Shown here: piece after piece, positions 7,958-17,418 of the stretch
Layout of the letters: each line of letters starts with the position of its first letter
Numbering within the stretch: the stretch's first letter is position 1
NCBI RefSeq assembly: GCF_028599055.1
Contig: NZ_JAQRMS010000002.1
Location: forward strand, 1-40,963
Length of the DNA stretch: 40,963 nucleotides
DNA from: Candidatus Thioglobus sp.
Lineage (GTDB): Bacteria > Pseudomonadota > Gammaproteobacteria > PS1 > Pseudothioglobaceae
Direction: 5' to 3'
Translations under genes and position numbers: made by a program
Notes under the pieces: model-generated
What the model was told of the DNA's origin: nothing
The model's database searches: none
The model's input: only the letters and a program-made list of their open reading frames with translations

Positions 7958-10900
7958 ATGTCAAATAACAACACTACATCAAACGACGACGTTGATTTAG
8001 GCATAGCTGGAAAGCTAACCAAAGCCTTTATCACTTCACCGCTTTCGATTATTATCTTCTTCGCCATGTTGGGCGCTGGAATCATCGGACTGATTTCCAC
8101 CCCTAGACAAGAAGATCCGCAAATTTCAGTACCACTGATTGATTTATTTGTTGAGTATCCGGGCGCCTCTTCTGAAGAGGTCTCCAATATTGTTGTTAAA
8201 CCATTAGAGCGCTTAATGTCGGAAATCCTAGGTGTGAAGCACGTTTACTCAGTCAGTGATAAAGGTCAAGGCATTATCACGGTTGAGTTTGATGTGGGTC
8301 AAGATATGAACGCATCTATCATTAAAGTGCGTGACAAAATGCTGGCTAATCTGGAATTTATGCCGCCAGGTGCCAGGCAGCCGCTAATCAAGTCGAAAGA
8401 AATTGATGATGTACCAATTATCAACTTAACACTCTGGTCAAAATCACTTGACGATGGTCAGTTACGCTCACTGGGTTTGGAGCTAATCCAACAACTAGAA
8501 AAAGTTAAAGACACCAATAACGGCTTTATTGTTGGCGGTCGAAAAGAAATATTTCATGTTGATGCTTACCCGGGCAGATTAGCAGGTTACGGCGTCTCTA
8601 TTCAGCAAATTGCCGGCACCATTGGCAACGCTAACGTTCGTGAACACACGGGCAATATCGAGCTTAACGGTTTTAAAATGGAGGTCTATTCAGGCGACTT
8701 CTTTACTAAAGTTGAAGATATTGAAAACTTAGTGGTGGCGGTCAATGATGGCAAGCCTGTCTACGTTCGTGATGTGGCCGATGTTTATTATGCGCCAGAA
8801 GAAGCTGAACATATGGTCAGTTACTACACGGGTAAGGCAAATAAATCAGGTAAAAAAGCCACAGCAGAGCAAGCGGTAACTATTGCTATTGCAAAGAAGT
8901 TCGGTACCAATGGTGTTGCCGTAGCTGAAAATATTCTTGCCAAAGTGGAAGAGTTAAAAGGCCGGATTATTCCAGATAACGTCGAAGTGGCTGTAACCCG
9001 TAATTACGGAAAATCTGCCAAAGATAAGGTTAATGCTTTAATTAAGAAATTGTTTATCGCAACAGGTGCGGTAACACTTTTGGTATGGTTTGCTTTAGGT
9101 GTTCGCCCCGCAATCGTAGTAACCCTGGTTATTCCAGTGGTATTGCTGATGACTATATTCTCAGCTTGGATCCTGGGTATGACTATTGACCGAGTCAGTC
9201 TATTTGCGCTCATTTTCTCTATTGGTATTCTAGTAGATGACGCCATTGTTGTCACTGAAAATATTTATCGACGCTGGCTGATTGACAATAAAATTACCAT
9301 CGGCACCGCGATTGATGCAGTTCGAGAAGTGGGTAATCCAACCATTCTAGCAACCTTTACTGTTGTAGCTGCACTAGTACCAATGGCAGCAGTAAGTGGC
9401 ATGATGGGTCCTTACATGGCACCAATTCCAGTCTTAGGTTCAGTTGCTATGATGTTCTCATTGTTTGCAGCTTTTGTCTTCACCCCATACTTTATTATGA
9501 AGTTTGTGCCACCACTTAATGTGTTGCATAAAATGCATGAAAAAGAAGAAAAAGAATCCAAGGTAATGTTTGCCTTTTATCACTCGACCATTTCTGCCTT
9601 GTTTAATAAAGCAACTTATGGCTGGGGCTTTTTGATCGGCCTTGTTGTAGTATTCTTTATGGCAATGTCAATGTTTTATACAACGGCAGTACCGGTTAAA
9701 ATGTTGCCACTCGATAATAAATCAGAGTTTGGTGTGGTGCTTGATATGCCTGATGGCACTTCATTATCAGACACCGCTTCAACACTACATTTAATGGCTC
9801 AAGTATTACGACAAGTGCCTGAAGTTATTGATATTCAAGCCTACTCTGGCACGGCAAAACCATTTGATTTTAACGGCTTGGTAAGACATTCTTACTTACG
9901 TCAATCATCATCTGTTGGTGAGCTACAAATTCAATTAGCTGCAAAAGCAGATCGTTCTCGTTCTAGCCATGAAATCGCTCTAGAGGCTCGAGAGTTAGTT
10001 AAAAGTATTGCTGAAGAAGCGGGTGCTGATTACGCCGTTGTAGAGATGCCACCAGGTCCGCCAGTGTTAAGACCGGTCGTTGCAGAAGTGTACGGCCCAG
10101 ATAAACAAACTCGTCGCAAGTTAGCCAATGATTTAACCGAGCTGTTTATTGAATCTGGAACAATGGCTGATATCGATAACCTAATGCGTGATGAATATCC
10201 TGTGATTGATTTCCAGGTTGACACGGCAAAAGCATCAAGATTTGGCGTAAGCGTAATGACGGTTAAAGAAACACTAGCCATGGCAATGAGTAGTTTTAAC
10301 GTAGGTACCATTAGACTGAAAAATGCCCTTGAGCCATCACGCATTTGCTTACAGGTGCCGTTGACTAAGCGTTCACAATTGTCTTACCTTACTCAATTGC
10401 CAGTACCGTCACAACATGGCGGTATGATTCCTATTTCAGAATTGGGTTCGTTTAGCTATAAAAAGCAAGACGATCTTATTTATCACAAAGATTTAGCAGA
10501 TGTAGAATACGTTCTAGGTGAGCCAATTGGTCGCTTGAGTGCGCCAATCTACGCTATGTTTGCTGTGGATGATTTATTACTCAGCTACCAAACATTAGAC
10601 GGCTCTCAACTACAAGGTGAATACCTAGGGCCACCTGAAAATCAGAATATTCCAGGGTTTGAATGGGGTGGTGAGTGGACCGTTACCTATGAAACTTTCC
10701 GTGATATGGGTATGGCCTTTGGTGTAGCACTTGTTGTTATTTATATGCTGGTTGTCTGGCAGTTTGGTAACTTTATCATTCCTGCGGTAATCATGGCACC
10801 AATCCCATTAACCTTACTCGGTATTGTGCCTGGTCATTGGTTGCTGGGCGCAGAATTTACCGCAACTTCTATGATTGGCTGGATTGCATTAGCAGGTATT

Positions 10901-11407
10901 ATTGTTCGAAACTCAATTCTATTAGTTGATTTCACTGTGCAAGAGTATGCCAAGGGGGTGCCGTTCTTTGACGCTGTAATTAATTCATGTGCATCACGTA
11001 CACGTCCAATTATGATTACTGCTTTTGCTTTGGTGGGTGGTGCAAGTGTTATCTTGTTAGATCCAATTTTCCAGGGTATGGCTATTTCACTACTATTTGG
11101 TGTACTGGTTTCAACCGTATTAACCTTGATTGTAATCCCTTTAGGAACGCTATCAGCCGGTGAAGAGTCTTGTCGTAATATCGCTGTTAACATGGGCTTA
11201 TTGCCAGGTGATGCGGATGCAGATGCCAAGTACAACGTGCAAAAAGAGCCTAAGCCTACAGCGGACAAAAAAACCACTGATCCGAAAAATTGGATTAAAT
11301 CAGCATTGTCTAAAAAGAATAAGGCAAATGCTGATAATCAAGATGATTCAGTAGAGAAGATTGATACTAATGGATTGTTAAAAAAGGAAGATAAAAATGA
11401 TCTATAG
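7958..11407 (+). CDS. RND efflux transporter permease subunit (AcrB-like)
   Basis: An inner-membrane proton-driven pump of about 1149 residues with the RND plan: TM1 near residues 20-40, a large periplasmic loop, TM2-6, TM7, a second loop, then TM8-12. The TM4 proton-relay pair is visible as Asp427-Asp428 in GILVDDAIVV. In TM10 the position of the AcrB relay lysine (AKNAIL) reads VRNSIL here, so lysine is replaced by arginine. The C-terminus carries a long charged, lysine-rich tail of about 75 residues. I chose the ATG at 7958 instead of the TTG at 7952 used in the ORF track. Substrate specificity cannot be told from sequence; it could export drugs, bile-like compounds or metabolites. Confidence 0.93.
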   Translation: MSNNNTTSNDDVDLGIAGKLTKAFITSPLSIIIFFAMLGAGIIGLISTPRQEDPQISVPLIDLFVEYPGASSEEVSNIVVKPLERLMSEILGVKHVYSVSDKGQGIITVEFDVGQDMNASIIKVRDKMLANLEFMPPGARQPLIKSKEIDDVPIINLTLWSKSLDDGQLRSLGLELIQQLEKVKDTNNGFIVGGRKEIFHVDAYPGRLAGYGVSIQQIAGTIGNANVREHTGNIELNGFKMEVYSGDFFTKVEDIENLVVAVNDGKPVYVRDVADVYYAPEEAEHMVSYYTGKANKSGKKATAEQAVTIAIAKKFGTNGVAVAENILAKVEELKGRIIPDNVEVAVTRNYGKSAKDKVNALIKKLFIATGAVTLLVWFALGVRPAIVVTLVIPVVLLMTIFSAWILGMTIDRVSLFALIFSIGILVDDAIVVTENIYRRWLIDNKITIGTAIDAVREVGNPTILATFTVVAALVPMAAVSGMMGPYMAPIPVLGSVAMMFSLFAAFVFTPYFIMKFVPPLNVLHKMHEKEEKESKVMFAFYHSTISALFNKATYGWGFLIGLVVVFFMAMSMFYTTAVPVKMLPLDNKSEFGVVLDMPDGTSLSDTASTLHLMAQVLRQVPEVIDIQAYSGTAKPFDFNGLVRHSYLRQSSSVGELQIQLAAKADRSRSSHEIALEARELVKSIAEEAGADYAVVEMPPGPPVLRPVVAEVYGPDKQTRRKLANDLTELFIESGTMADIDNLMRDEYPVIDFQVDTAKASRFGVSVMTVKETLAMAMSSFNVGTIRLKNALEPSRICLQVPLTKRSQLSYLTQLPVPSQHGGMIPISELGSFSYKKQDDLIYHKDLADVEYVLGEPIGRLSAPIYAMFAVDDLLLSYQTLDGSQLQGEYLGPPENQNIPGFEWGGEWTVTYETFRDMGMAFGVALVVIYMLVVWQFGNFIIPAVIMAPIPLTLLGIVPGHWLLGAEFTATSMIGWIALAGIIVRNSILLVDFTVQEYAKGVPFFDAVINSCASRTRPIMITAFALVGGASVILLDPIFQGMAISLLFGVLVSTVLTLIVIPLGTLSAGEESCRNIAVNMGLLPGDADADAKYNVQKEPKPTADKKTTDPKNWIKSALSKKNKANADNQDDSVEKIDTNGLLKKEDKNDL

Positions 11408-11417
11408 TTGATTCTTG

Positions 11418-11462
11418 AGACAAAAAAATACCGAACCTTAAGTGTTCGGTATTTTTTTGTCT
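11418..11462. terminator. Bidirectional intrinsic terminator between the RND operon and lipA
   Basis: A perfect 19-bp inverted repeat (AGACAAAAAAATACCGAAC and its complement) surrounds a 7-nt loop CTTAAGT. The stem has seven A on the left and seven T on the right, so it reads as a rho-independent terminator in both directions. It begins 10 nt after the RND pump stop and lies 40 nt beyond the convergent lipA stop. Confidence 0.92.
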
Positions 11463-11477
11463 GAATTATTTAATTTA

Positions 11478-11502
11478 TACCATTTTATTCTTGAAAATGG
11501 TA
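11478..11502 (-). terminator. Second hairpin directly after lipA
   Basis: A perfect 9-bp inverted repeat TACCATTTT/AAAATGGTA with a 7-nt loop abuts the lipA stop codon. It lacks a long U tract on the lipA side (TAAATTAAAT follows), so it may be a weak terminator or a 3'-end stabilising hairpin ahead of the stronger terminator 15 bp away. Confidence 0.45.
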
Positions 11503-12465
11503 TTAACTAATGGATTCTCCAGCAGCCTGAAGATCTGCATGGTAAGAAGACCTGACCATAGGTCCACTGGCTACTTGCGTAAAACCCAGCTCAGTGGCAA
11601 TCGTTTTGTATCGTTCAAACTGATCGGGGTGAATGTAGGCCTCAACCGCCAAGTGATGCTTGCTAGGTTGGAGGTATTGGCCCAAAGTTAGCATGTCCAC
11701 CTGATGGGCGCGTAAATCTTTCAAAACATCAATAACTTGCTTTTCACTTTCACCAACACCCAGCATCAATCCCGACTTAGTAGTAACATTCGGGTGTTGT
11801 TGTTTAAAAGCTTGTAACAATTTAAGAGAATGCTCATAACTTGCGCCTGGACGTACTTTTGGATATAAGCTTGGCACTGTTTCAAGATTATGGTTAAACA
11901 CATCAGGTGGGCAAGATTTAAACACCTCAAGTGCCTGATCGATTCTACCTCTAAAGTCAGGTGTTAATATTTCTATTTTTACCTGAGGCGTAGTCTTGTT
12001 AATTTGATCAATGCACTGCTTAAAATGCAGTGCACCACCATCACGCAAATCATCACGATCAACCGAAGTAATAACAACATACTTAAGTTGCATTTTTTCA
12101 ATGGTATCAGCCAAATGATTTGGCTCATTAACATCCAAAGGTTTTGGCTTACCGTGCGCCACATCACAAAATGGGCAACGGCGAGTGCAAATTTGACCCA
12201 TGATCATAAACGTGGCAGTGCCATGATTAAAGCATTCGCCCAAATTAGGACATTGCGCCTCTTCACAAACAGTAAACAGCTTTTGATCTCTTAAGGTATC
12301 TTTAAGTTGGTCAACTTTTGAGCCACCTGGATGTTTGATACGTATCCAGCTGGGCTTACGCAGCATAGGGCGCTCAGCATCAGGTTTGATTTTAAGCCGA
12401 GACACCTTTGACTCACCCTTAAGTGCCTTAATTTCAATGTCTTGAGTGTTTATTTTATTGCTCAT
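11503..12465 (-). CDS. lipA: Lipoyl synthase LipA (radical SAM)
   Basis: LipA inserts two sulfurs into protein-bound octanoyl groups. Both iron-sulfur sets are visible: the auxiliary cluster cysteines in [12 protein letters not shown] (residues 67, 72, 78) and the radical [11 protein letters not shown] (93, 97, 100). The C-terminal RSSYHAD carries the conserved serine ligand of the auxiliary cluster. From the ATG at 12465 it has 320 residues, near the E. coli 321. The ORF track starts three codons earlier at a TTG. The first 11 nt overlap lipB, so the two are probably translationally coupled. Confidence 0.97.
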   Translation of the reverse strand: MSNKINTQDIEIKALKGESKVSRLKIKPDAERPMLRKPSWIRIKHPGGSKVDQLKDTLRDQKLFTVCEEAQCPNLGECFNHGTATFMIMGQICTRRCPFCDVAHGKPKPLDVNEPNHLADTIEKMQLKYVVITSVDRDDLRDGGALHFKQCIDQINKTTPQVKIEILTPDFRGRIDQALEVFKSCPPDVFNHNLETVPSLYPKVRPGASYEHSLKLLQAFKQQHPNVTTKSGLMLGVGESEKQVIDVLKDLRAHQVDMLTLGQYLQPSKHHLAVEAYIHPDQFERYKTIATELGFTQVASGPMVRSSYHADLQAAGESIS

Positions 12466-13069
12466 CGTGCTCAATTGTGTTGATTAATAACGCTACCAAT
12501 TGCATTGCAATTTTGTCCGTAGAGGGTGTATTATCCGCTAAGTTGCTTAATTGTGTGACCGCCAATCCTTGGTAACCACAAGGGTTAATTTGCTCAAAAG
12601 GGGTTAAGTCCATGTCAATATTAACACTTAAGCCGTGATAAGTTTTTCCATGCTTAACTTTTAGCCCAAGTGCAGCGATTTTTGCATGCTCTACATACAC
12701 ACCAGGTGCACCTTGCTGAAGATGTGCATTAACACCATAATGATTTAACAATTCAATGACTGACTGCTCTATAGCGCTGACCATTTGCTTAACACCCAAG
12801 CCTAGACGTCTTAAATCAACCAAGCAATAAATCACTAATTGTCCCGGTCCATGATAAGTAATTTGCCCGCCACGATCAGTCTTTACAACGGGGATTTGCT
12901 TAACATTAAGCTCGTGTTCAGCCTTGCCGGCAATGCCTTGGGTAAAGACACTGGGGTGCTCTACAATCCACAACTCGTCTTCAGTGGTAGAGGTCCGGGC
13001 ATCAGTAAAATCTTTCATTGCTTGCCAGGTGTCAGAGTAGTCTTTTAGACCCAGCTTAACAATGTTCAT
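12455..13069 (-). CDS. lipB: Octanoyl-[acyl-carrier-protein]:protein octanoyltransferase LipB
   Basis: LipB moves octanoate from ACP to the lipoyl domains, providing the substrate for LipA. Family motifs are [16 protein letters not shown] at about residues 64-79, the catalytic lysine Lys130 in KIAALGLKV and the catalytic cysteine Cys164 in INPCGYQGL. The 204-residue length is normal. It lies 6 bp after the ybeD-like gene and overlaps lipA. Confidence 0.96.
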   Translation of the reverse strand: MNIVKLGLKDYSDTWQAMKDFTDARTSTTEDELWIVEHPSVFTQGIAGKAEHELNVKQIPVVKTDRGGQITYHGPGQLVIYCLVDLRRLGLGVKQMVSAIEQSVIELLNHYGVNAHLQQGAPGVYVEHAKIAALGLKVKHGKTYHGLSVNIDMDLTPFEQINPCGYQGLAVTQLSNLADNTPSTDKIAMQLVALLINTIEHDEQ

Positions 13070-13075
13070 AAAAAA

Positions 13076-13354
13076 TTATAAAACGTAGGCAACCAGTTTA
13101 CAATCTTGTAAATCTTGATTAATACAGTCTAATTGCACTCTGCTAGTAGCAATAATTTTAAGGGTAATGGACACGTAGCCACCTTTTGAGCTTTGCTTAA
13201 TGGTAATACTATCCGGGTGAATTTTATCGGTGTGCTGTTCAACAATCGTGCAAACCGTTGTGTGCAATTCATCACAAGTCTTGCCAAACACTTTAACGGA
13301 ATAATCACAAGGAAAATTCCATAGTTCATCAGTAGAGGTAATATTGGTAGTCAT
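13076..13354 (-). CDS. ybeD: DUF493 family protein (YbeD-like)
   Basis: A 92-residue protein with the UPF0250/DUF493 pattern: LWNFPCDYSVKVFG near the N-terminus and a KGGYVSITLKIIATSR stretch in the middle. The E. coli homologue YbeD has a ferredoxin-like fold resembling allosteric domains and no proven function. The order ybeD-lipB-lipA is the same as in E. coli apart from the intervening ybeF, which supports both the identity and a link to lipoate metabolism. Confidence 0.88.
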   Translation of the reverse strand: MTTNITSTDELWNFPCDYSVKVFGKTCDELHTTVCTIVEQHTDKIHPDSITIKQSSKGGYVSITLKIIATSRVQLDCINQDLQDCKLVAYVL

Positions 13355-13383
13355 AGTCAGGGGATTTTATCTTCTATTACGGT

Positions 13384-13411
13384 AGAATATGGCCAGTTTT
13401 CATTTTTTCAA
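13384..13411 (-). promoter_or_regulatory. Candidate sigma-70 promoter for ybeD-lipB-lipA
   Basis: On the minus strand TTGAAA (13411-13406) and TATTCT (13389-13384) are separated by 16 bp. The predicted transcription start is about 20-25 nt before the ybeD ATG at 13354. The -35 matches consensus at 5 of 6 positions and the -10 at 4 of 6. It sits in the 63 bp gap shared with the divergent MoxR-type gene. Confidence 0.4.
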
Positions 13412-13417
13412 GTTATT

Positions 13418-14458
13418 ATGCGCCCAGAACAAGTTAGTAAAATCCTTACTCAAGAGTTTGAATCGGTATTTGAAGGTCATCACACGCCTGTTATGTTATG
13501 GGGTGCGCCCGGAATTGGCAAGTCTCAAATCATTGCTCAAGTGGCTAAAGCACACCAGGTTGAAATGATTGATATTCGCTTGTCGCAAATGGAGCCGAGT
13601 GATCTTCGAGGCATCCCTTTTAAAAATGGCGAATTGGTTGACTGGTCTATTCCATCATTATTACCCGATGAAAAGCGCCATGGCAAACAGGGGGTTTTGT
13701 TTTTAGATGAAATCACCTCAGCACCACCAACCGTTTCTGCTGCTGCTTATCAGTTAATCCTAGATAGACGTCTGGGTGATTATAAAGTACCTGATGGTTG
13801 GGTTATTTTTGCCGCTGGTAACCGTCAGGGCGATCGAGGCGTAACTTACTCTATGCCAGCGCCACTCGCTAATCGATTTTCACATTATGAATTGGACGTT
13901 AATTTAGATGATTGGGTGGCCTGGGCTTATAAAAATAACATCGATGAACGTATTATTGGTTTCTTGCGTTATCGTCCCGAGCATTTATTTGAATTTGATC
14001 CCGCGCACAACCCTGTGGCGTTCCCATCGCCAAGAACTTGGGAATTTGTGCATCGCGCTTTAAATAAGTTCGACGATAATCTAGCCTTATTTAGACAAGC
14101 TGCCAATGCTTGTGTGGGTGAAGTAGCAGGGGTAGAAATCACCACGTTTGTTGAGCACATGGCTGATCTGCCTGATTTGGACGCAATTATTAAAGGTGAA
14201 AATGTTAGCATCCCTAAAGCACTAGATCTTCAGTATGCCATTTGCGCCGCTTTAGCAGGGCGTGCAATTGCTGCCAAAGATAGTGATAACGCACACCAAG
14301 TCTGGGGGAATATTTTAAATTTTGCCAAAGATTTCCCGCAAAAAGAATTGGGTGTAATGCTGGTATCAGACATGCAAAGAGCCATTGGTGGTGAGTTATT
14401 CAGCATTCCTGAATTTAGCGATTGGGCAGGGAAAATTGCCGATACCTTGTTTGACTAA
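13418..14458 (+). CDS. MoxR-type AAA+ ATPase
   Basis: A 346-residue AAA_5/MoxR-class ATPase with Walker A GAPGIGKS (residues 29-36), Walker B FLDEI (Asp97, Glu98) and a sensor 1 region AAGNRQGDRG. Such ATPases work with VWA-domain partners as chaperones that insert or repair metal cofactors or assemble complexes (NorQ/NorD and CbbQ/CbbO are known examples). The probable partner is the HExxH/VWA protein three genes downstream. It is the first gene of a five-gene run; nnrS starts 5 bp after its stop. It is not part of the Bat operon, which has its own MoxR at 36311. Confidence 0.9.
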   Translation: MRPEQVSKILTQEFESVFEGHHTPVMLWGAPGIGKSQIIAQVAKAHQVEMIDIRLSQMEPSDLRGIPFKNGELVDWSIPSLLPDEKRHGKQGVLFLDEITSAPPTVSAAAYQLILDRRLGDYKVPDGWVIFAAGNRQGDRGVTYSMPAPLANRFSHYELDVNLDDWVAWAYKNNIDERIIGFLRYRPEHLFEFDPAHNPVAFPSPRTWEFVHRALNKFDDNLALFRQAANACVGEVAGVEITTFVEHMADLPDLDAIIKGENVSIPKALDLQYAICAALAGRAIAAKDSDNAHQVWGNILNFAKDFPQKELGVMLVSDMQRAIGGELFSIPEFSDWAGKIADTLFD

Positions 14459-14463
14459 CAATT

Positions 14464-15645
14464 ATGATAAATTTAAACCAAAATACTGAATACACAACCA
14501 AGCCCATATTAAGATTGGGCTTTAGGCCTTTTTTCTTTGCCTCAGGCGTAATTGCCGTGTTAGCCATGCTAATGTGGATGGTATTTTATCCCTCATTAAT
14601 TTTAATTAACAATGCTAATCCGATTGATTGGCATGCACATGAGATGATCTTTGCCTACGCCTCAGCAGTTAGTATTGGGTTTTTACTCACAGCCAGTAAA
14701 AACTGGACTGGCGTACAAACCATCTACAACAAGCCGTTGTTAGCCTTGTTAACGGTGTGGATTGCAGGGCGCTTTCTGCCTTTTATTGCCAATGAGTATT
14801 TAATTTATCAGGCAATCGTTGATACCAGTTTTTTAATTCTATCAACCCTTGCTGTTGCTTGGCCAATTATCAAAGCCAAAAACTGGAACAATGTTAGTAT
14901 TGTCGCTAAATTATTACTACTCGCTGCAGCTCATGTTGTATTTTATTTAGGCTTGTTAGGGATGATTTCAAAAGGGGTCTATATTGGTATTTATCTAGGC
15001 TTTTATCTAATCATCAGCCTGCTATTTATGATGTCTAGACGTTTATTGCCTTTTTTTATTGAGCGTGGATTAGGCTTGCAAACCGAACTTAAAAATTCTA
15101 AATTACTTGATTTGGCGTCTTTATTTTTATTTTTAGCCTTTATGATTGTTGAGGTGTTTTTTCAAAGTCTTGTCTCAACTACACTTGCCGGATTATTGTT
15201 TGTTATTCATGCAATCAGAATGGTGAATTGGTATCACCCAAAAATTTGGACAAAATCACTATTGTGGAGTATCTACCTGGCATATGGGTTATTAACCTTG
15301 GGTTTTGCGCTGCATGTAATTTCATATTTTTTCAACATGATGCCTAACATCGCAACCCATAGTTTTGCTTTTGGTATGGCGCTGATGACCCTTAGTATGA
15401 TGGCACGTGTGTCACTTGGACACACAGGGCGTAATGTGTTCCAACCGCCTAAACAACTGCATGTTATGTTCGGCTTATTAACGCTTGCATTTGTTAGTCG
15501 AGTGTTGCTAGTTTCAGCTTTCCCTCAACACTATGCTAACTTGATTTTCATTTCACAACTATTGTGGATTTCAGCCTTTAGTTGGTTTGTGGTAATTTAT
15601 ACACCGATGTTTTTTAAAGCAAGAGTTGATGGGCAATTTGGCTAA
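14464..15645 (+). CDS. nnrS: NnrS family membrane protein
   Basis: A 393-residue polytopic protein with about twelve hydrophobic segments. The N-terminal LGFRPFFFASG and the HAHEMIFAYASAVSIGFLLTA segment (near residues 60-80) are NnrS signatures. Known NnrS proteins are haem- and copper-containing inner-membrane proteins linked to nitric oxide metabolism; in Vibrio cholerae NnrS protects the iron pool against NO stress. Its stop overlaps the start of the hemerythrin gene (TAATG). Being placed inside a MoxR/VWA block points to protection or maturation of an NO-sensitive metal enzyme, which is inference. Confidence 0.92.
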   Translation: MINLNQNTEYTTKPILRLGFRPFFFASGVIAVLAMLMWMVFYPSLILINNANPIDWHAHEMIFAYASAVSIGFLLTASKNWTGVQTIYNKPLLALLTVWIAGRFLPFIANEYLIYQAIVDTSFLILSTLAVAWPIIKAKNWNNVSIVAKLLLLAAAHVVFYLGLLGMISKGVYIGIYLGFYLIISLLFMMSRRLLPFFIERGLGLQTELKNSKLLDLASLFLFLAFMIVEVFFQSLVSTTLAGLLFVIHAIRMVNWYHPKIWTKSLLWSIYLAYGLLTLGFALHVISYFFNMMPNIATHSFAFGMALMTLSMMARVSLGHTGRNVFQPPKQLHVMFGLLTLAFVSRVLLVSAFPQHYANLIFISQLLWISAFSWFVVIYTPMFFKARVDGQFG

Positions 15646-16076
15646 TGAAAATAGCAGATGAATTACTCACTTTAACCCGAGAACATCACACAGCATTATC
15701 TTTGGGTAACAAATGTGTGAATGCGCTCAAAGCTCAAGATACTAATTTGATTAGCGAATTATGCTTAAAAATTTCACAAAATTTCAAAATGGACTTTCAT
15801 CAGCATTTTGAGACTGAAGAATCGACAATCTTTGCCTTTTTGAGTGAAAAATCAGCTGATTTAGACCAGTTATGCGCCCAATTAACCCAAGAACATCAAC
15901 AATTGTACGATTTGGCTAATGATTTAGTCAAAAATCCGCAAACCTTAGAAAAATTTGGCAAATTATTAAAATCACACGCTAGATTGGAAAATCGACAATT
16001 ATTTCCCAATATTGATCTACTGTCAGCCGCTGAACGACAGTGCATTTTAGAATCTAGCCTTAAGCATTCGTCATGA
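15645..16076 (+). CDS. Hemerythrin HHE domain protein
   Basis: A 143-residue, all-helical, soluble protein. Candidate iron ligands follow the HHE spacing: His14/His15 in REHHTAL, His52/His54 and Glu57/Glu58 in FHQHFETEES, His84 in QEHQQLYD, and His111 with Glu115 in KSHARLENRQLFP. Such proteins bind a di-iron centre and sense or carry O2 or NO, or help repair iron-sulfur clusters (as YtfE/RIC does). It lacks the N-terminal ScdA domain of RIC. Translation is probably coupled to nnrS and to the VWA gene, whose ATG overlaps its stop (ATGA). Confidence 0.85.
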   Translation: MKIADELLTLTREHHTALSLGNKCVNALKAQDTNLISELCLKISQNFKMDFHQHFETEESTIFAFLSEKSADLDQLCAQLTQEHQQLYDLANDLVKNPQTLEKFGKLLKSHARLENRQLFPNIDLLSAAERQCILESSLKHSS

Positions 16077-17416
16077 GCGATTCTGACTATCCTTATTGGC
16101 AAGAGTCTTCTCTAACACCTGAGGCAAAAATCGAGGTGATTGGCGAAGACGTTATTATTGATAATAATGAAGATGATGTTGATTTAGAAGCGGTTGAAGC
16201 CAAATTAACCAAAGCACGAACGCAGCTTATTTTGGACAAGCCTTTTTTGGGCAATTTAGTTTTAAGACTACCCTTAAAAGCGGCAGGATCATGGTGCCAG
16301 ACCAGTGCGACTGACGCTAAAAGCTTTTATTACAACCCCAGCTTTATTGAAAAACTAGACAATCACCAAACTAAATTTGTTTTAATTCATGAGGCATTGC
16401 ACTGTGCACTCACACACTTTGCTCGGCGCGGCACTCGTGATAAGCACAAGTGGGATTTGGCCTGTGATTTTGCCATTAATCCATTATTAGTCAAAGAAGG
16501 TTTTAGGCCGCCACTGGATGTGCCAATTTTTAATAAATACGACAGCATGATTGCGGAAGAAATCTATCCAATGATTGATGATAGTATCGACACTGAGCCG
16601 ATGGATCAGCACCTGTATGATGACAACCCTAAAGACGACGCTGATAAATCAGATGGTGGTATGCGTGAAGATTCTTTAGAGGGTCGAGAAGATCAGTCAG
16701 AATCCGCTAGTGGCAAAAATAACCCCACTCAAGGCAACACCAACTCCGGTGATTTGGCACAACAACCGTCGCCATTAACGCCGGATGAAATGCAGAATTT
16801 AAGTGCAGAGTGGCAAAAAAATCTCGCTTCATCAGCGCAATTAGCTCAACAAGCAGGAAAATTAGACGGAGAGTTTGCCAAATTAATTGATTTTTTCTTA
16901 CAGCCTCAGCTGTCTTGGCAATCATTATTAGCGCAATACATGTCAAGCTTAGCGCGAGACGATTTCTCTTATGCTAGACCCTCTAGAAGAAGTGGTACGG
17001 CAATTCTACCCTCGCTCAGGTCAAGCCAAATTGACATCACTGTGGCTATTGACACTTCAGGCTCTATTTCTCAAGAGGAGATCGATGAGTTTGTTTCAGA
17101 AATTAATGCCATTAAAAGCAACATGCGCGCCTCAATTACTTTAATCGCTTGTGATGAAAAGATCAGCCCTGAGTTAATTTGGCGATTTGAGGCTTGGGAC
17201 GAGTTAACATTTCCAGCGTCTTTAGGTGGCGGCAAAGGCACTAACTTTAACCCGGTGTTTGATTACCTAGAGCAGCAAGACTCTAACTCTAGTGTACTTA
17301 TCTACTTTACCGATGCCAAAGGCAAGTTCCCTGAGTTTGAGCCTAGTTACCCAGTTATGTGGCTGGTTAAAGGCAAAGAACCCATTCCTTGGGGCTCAAG
17401 AATCCAGTTAAATTAA
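16073..17416 (+). CDS. VWA-like metallopeptidase-domain protein (DUF2201 type)
   Basis: A 447-residue protein. The N-terminal putative metallopeptidase domain holds HEALH (residues 106-110), followed by THFARRG and WDLACDFAIN, the usual DUF2201 signature. An acidic, low-complexity linker (about 175-240) joins it to a C-terminal VWA-like domain with the metal-site motif DTSGSIS near residue 328. Families like this sit next to MoxR-type ATPases, and the pair is presumed to act together. Here the two are separated by nnrS and the hemerythrin gene, while all four still overlap or nearly touch. Substrates and any protease activity are unknown. Confidence 0.88.
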   Translation: MSDSDYPYWQESSLTPEAKIEVIGEDVIIDNNEDDVDLEAVEAKLTKARTQLILDKPFLGNLVLRLPLKAAGSWCQTSATDAKSFYYNPSFIEKLDNHQTKFVLIHEALHCALTHFARRGTRDKHKWDLACDFAINPLLVKEGFRPPLDVPIFNKYDSMIAEEIYPMIDDSIDTEPMDQHLYDDNPKDDADKSDGGMREDSLEGREDQSESASGKNNPTQGNTNSGDLAQQPSPLTPDEMQNLSAEWQKNLASSAQLAQQAGKLDGEFAKLIDFFLQPQLSWQSLLAQYMSSLARDDFSYARPSRRSGTAILPSLRSSQIDITVAIDTSGSISQEEIDEFVSEINAIKSNMRASITLIACDEKISPELIWRFEAWDELTFPASLGGGKGTNFNPVFDYLEQQDSNSSVLIYFTDAKGKFPEFEPSYPVMWLVKGKEPIPWGSRIQLN

Positions 17417-17418
17417 TC

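Noticed and set aside
10834-11277. 147-residue minus-strand ORF inside the RND pump gene
   Set aside because: Antisense shadow of the pump; no recognisable domain and no start signal.
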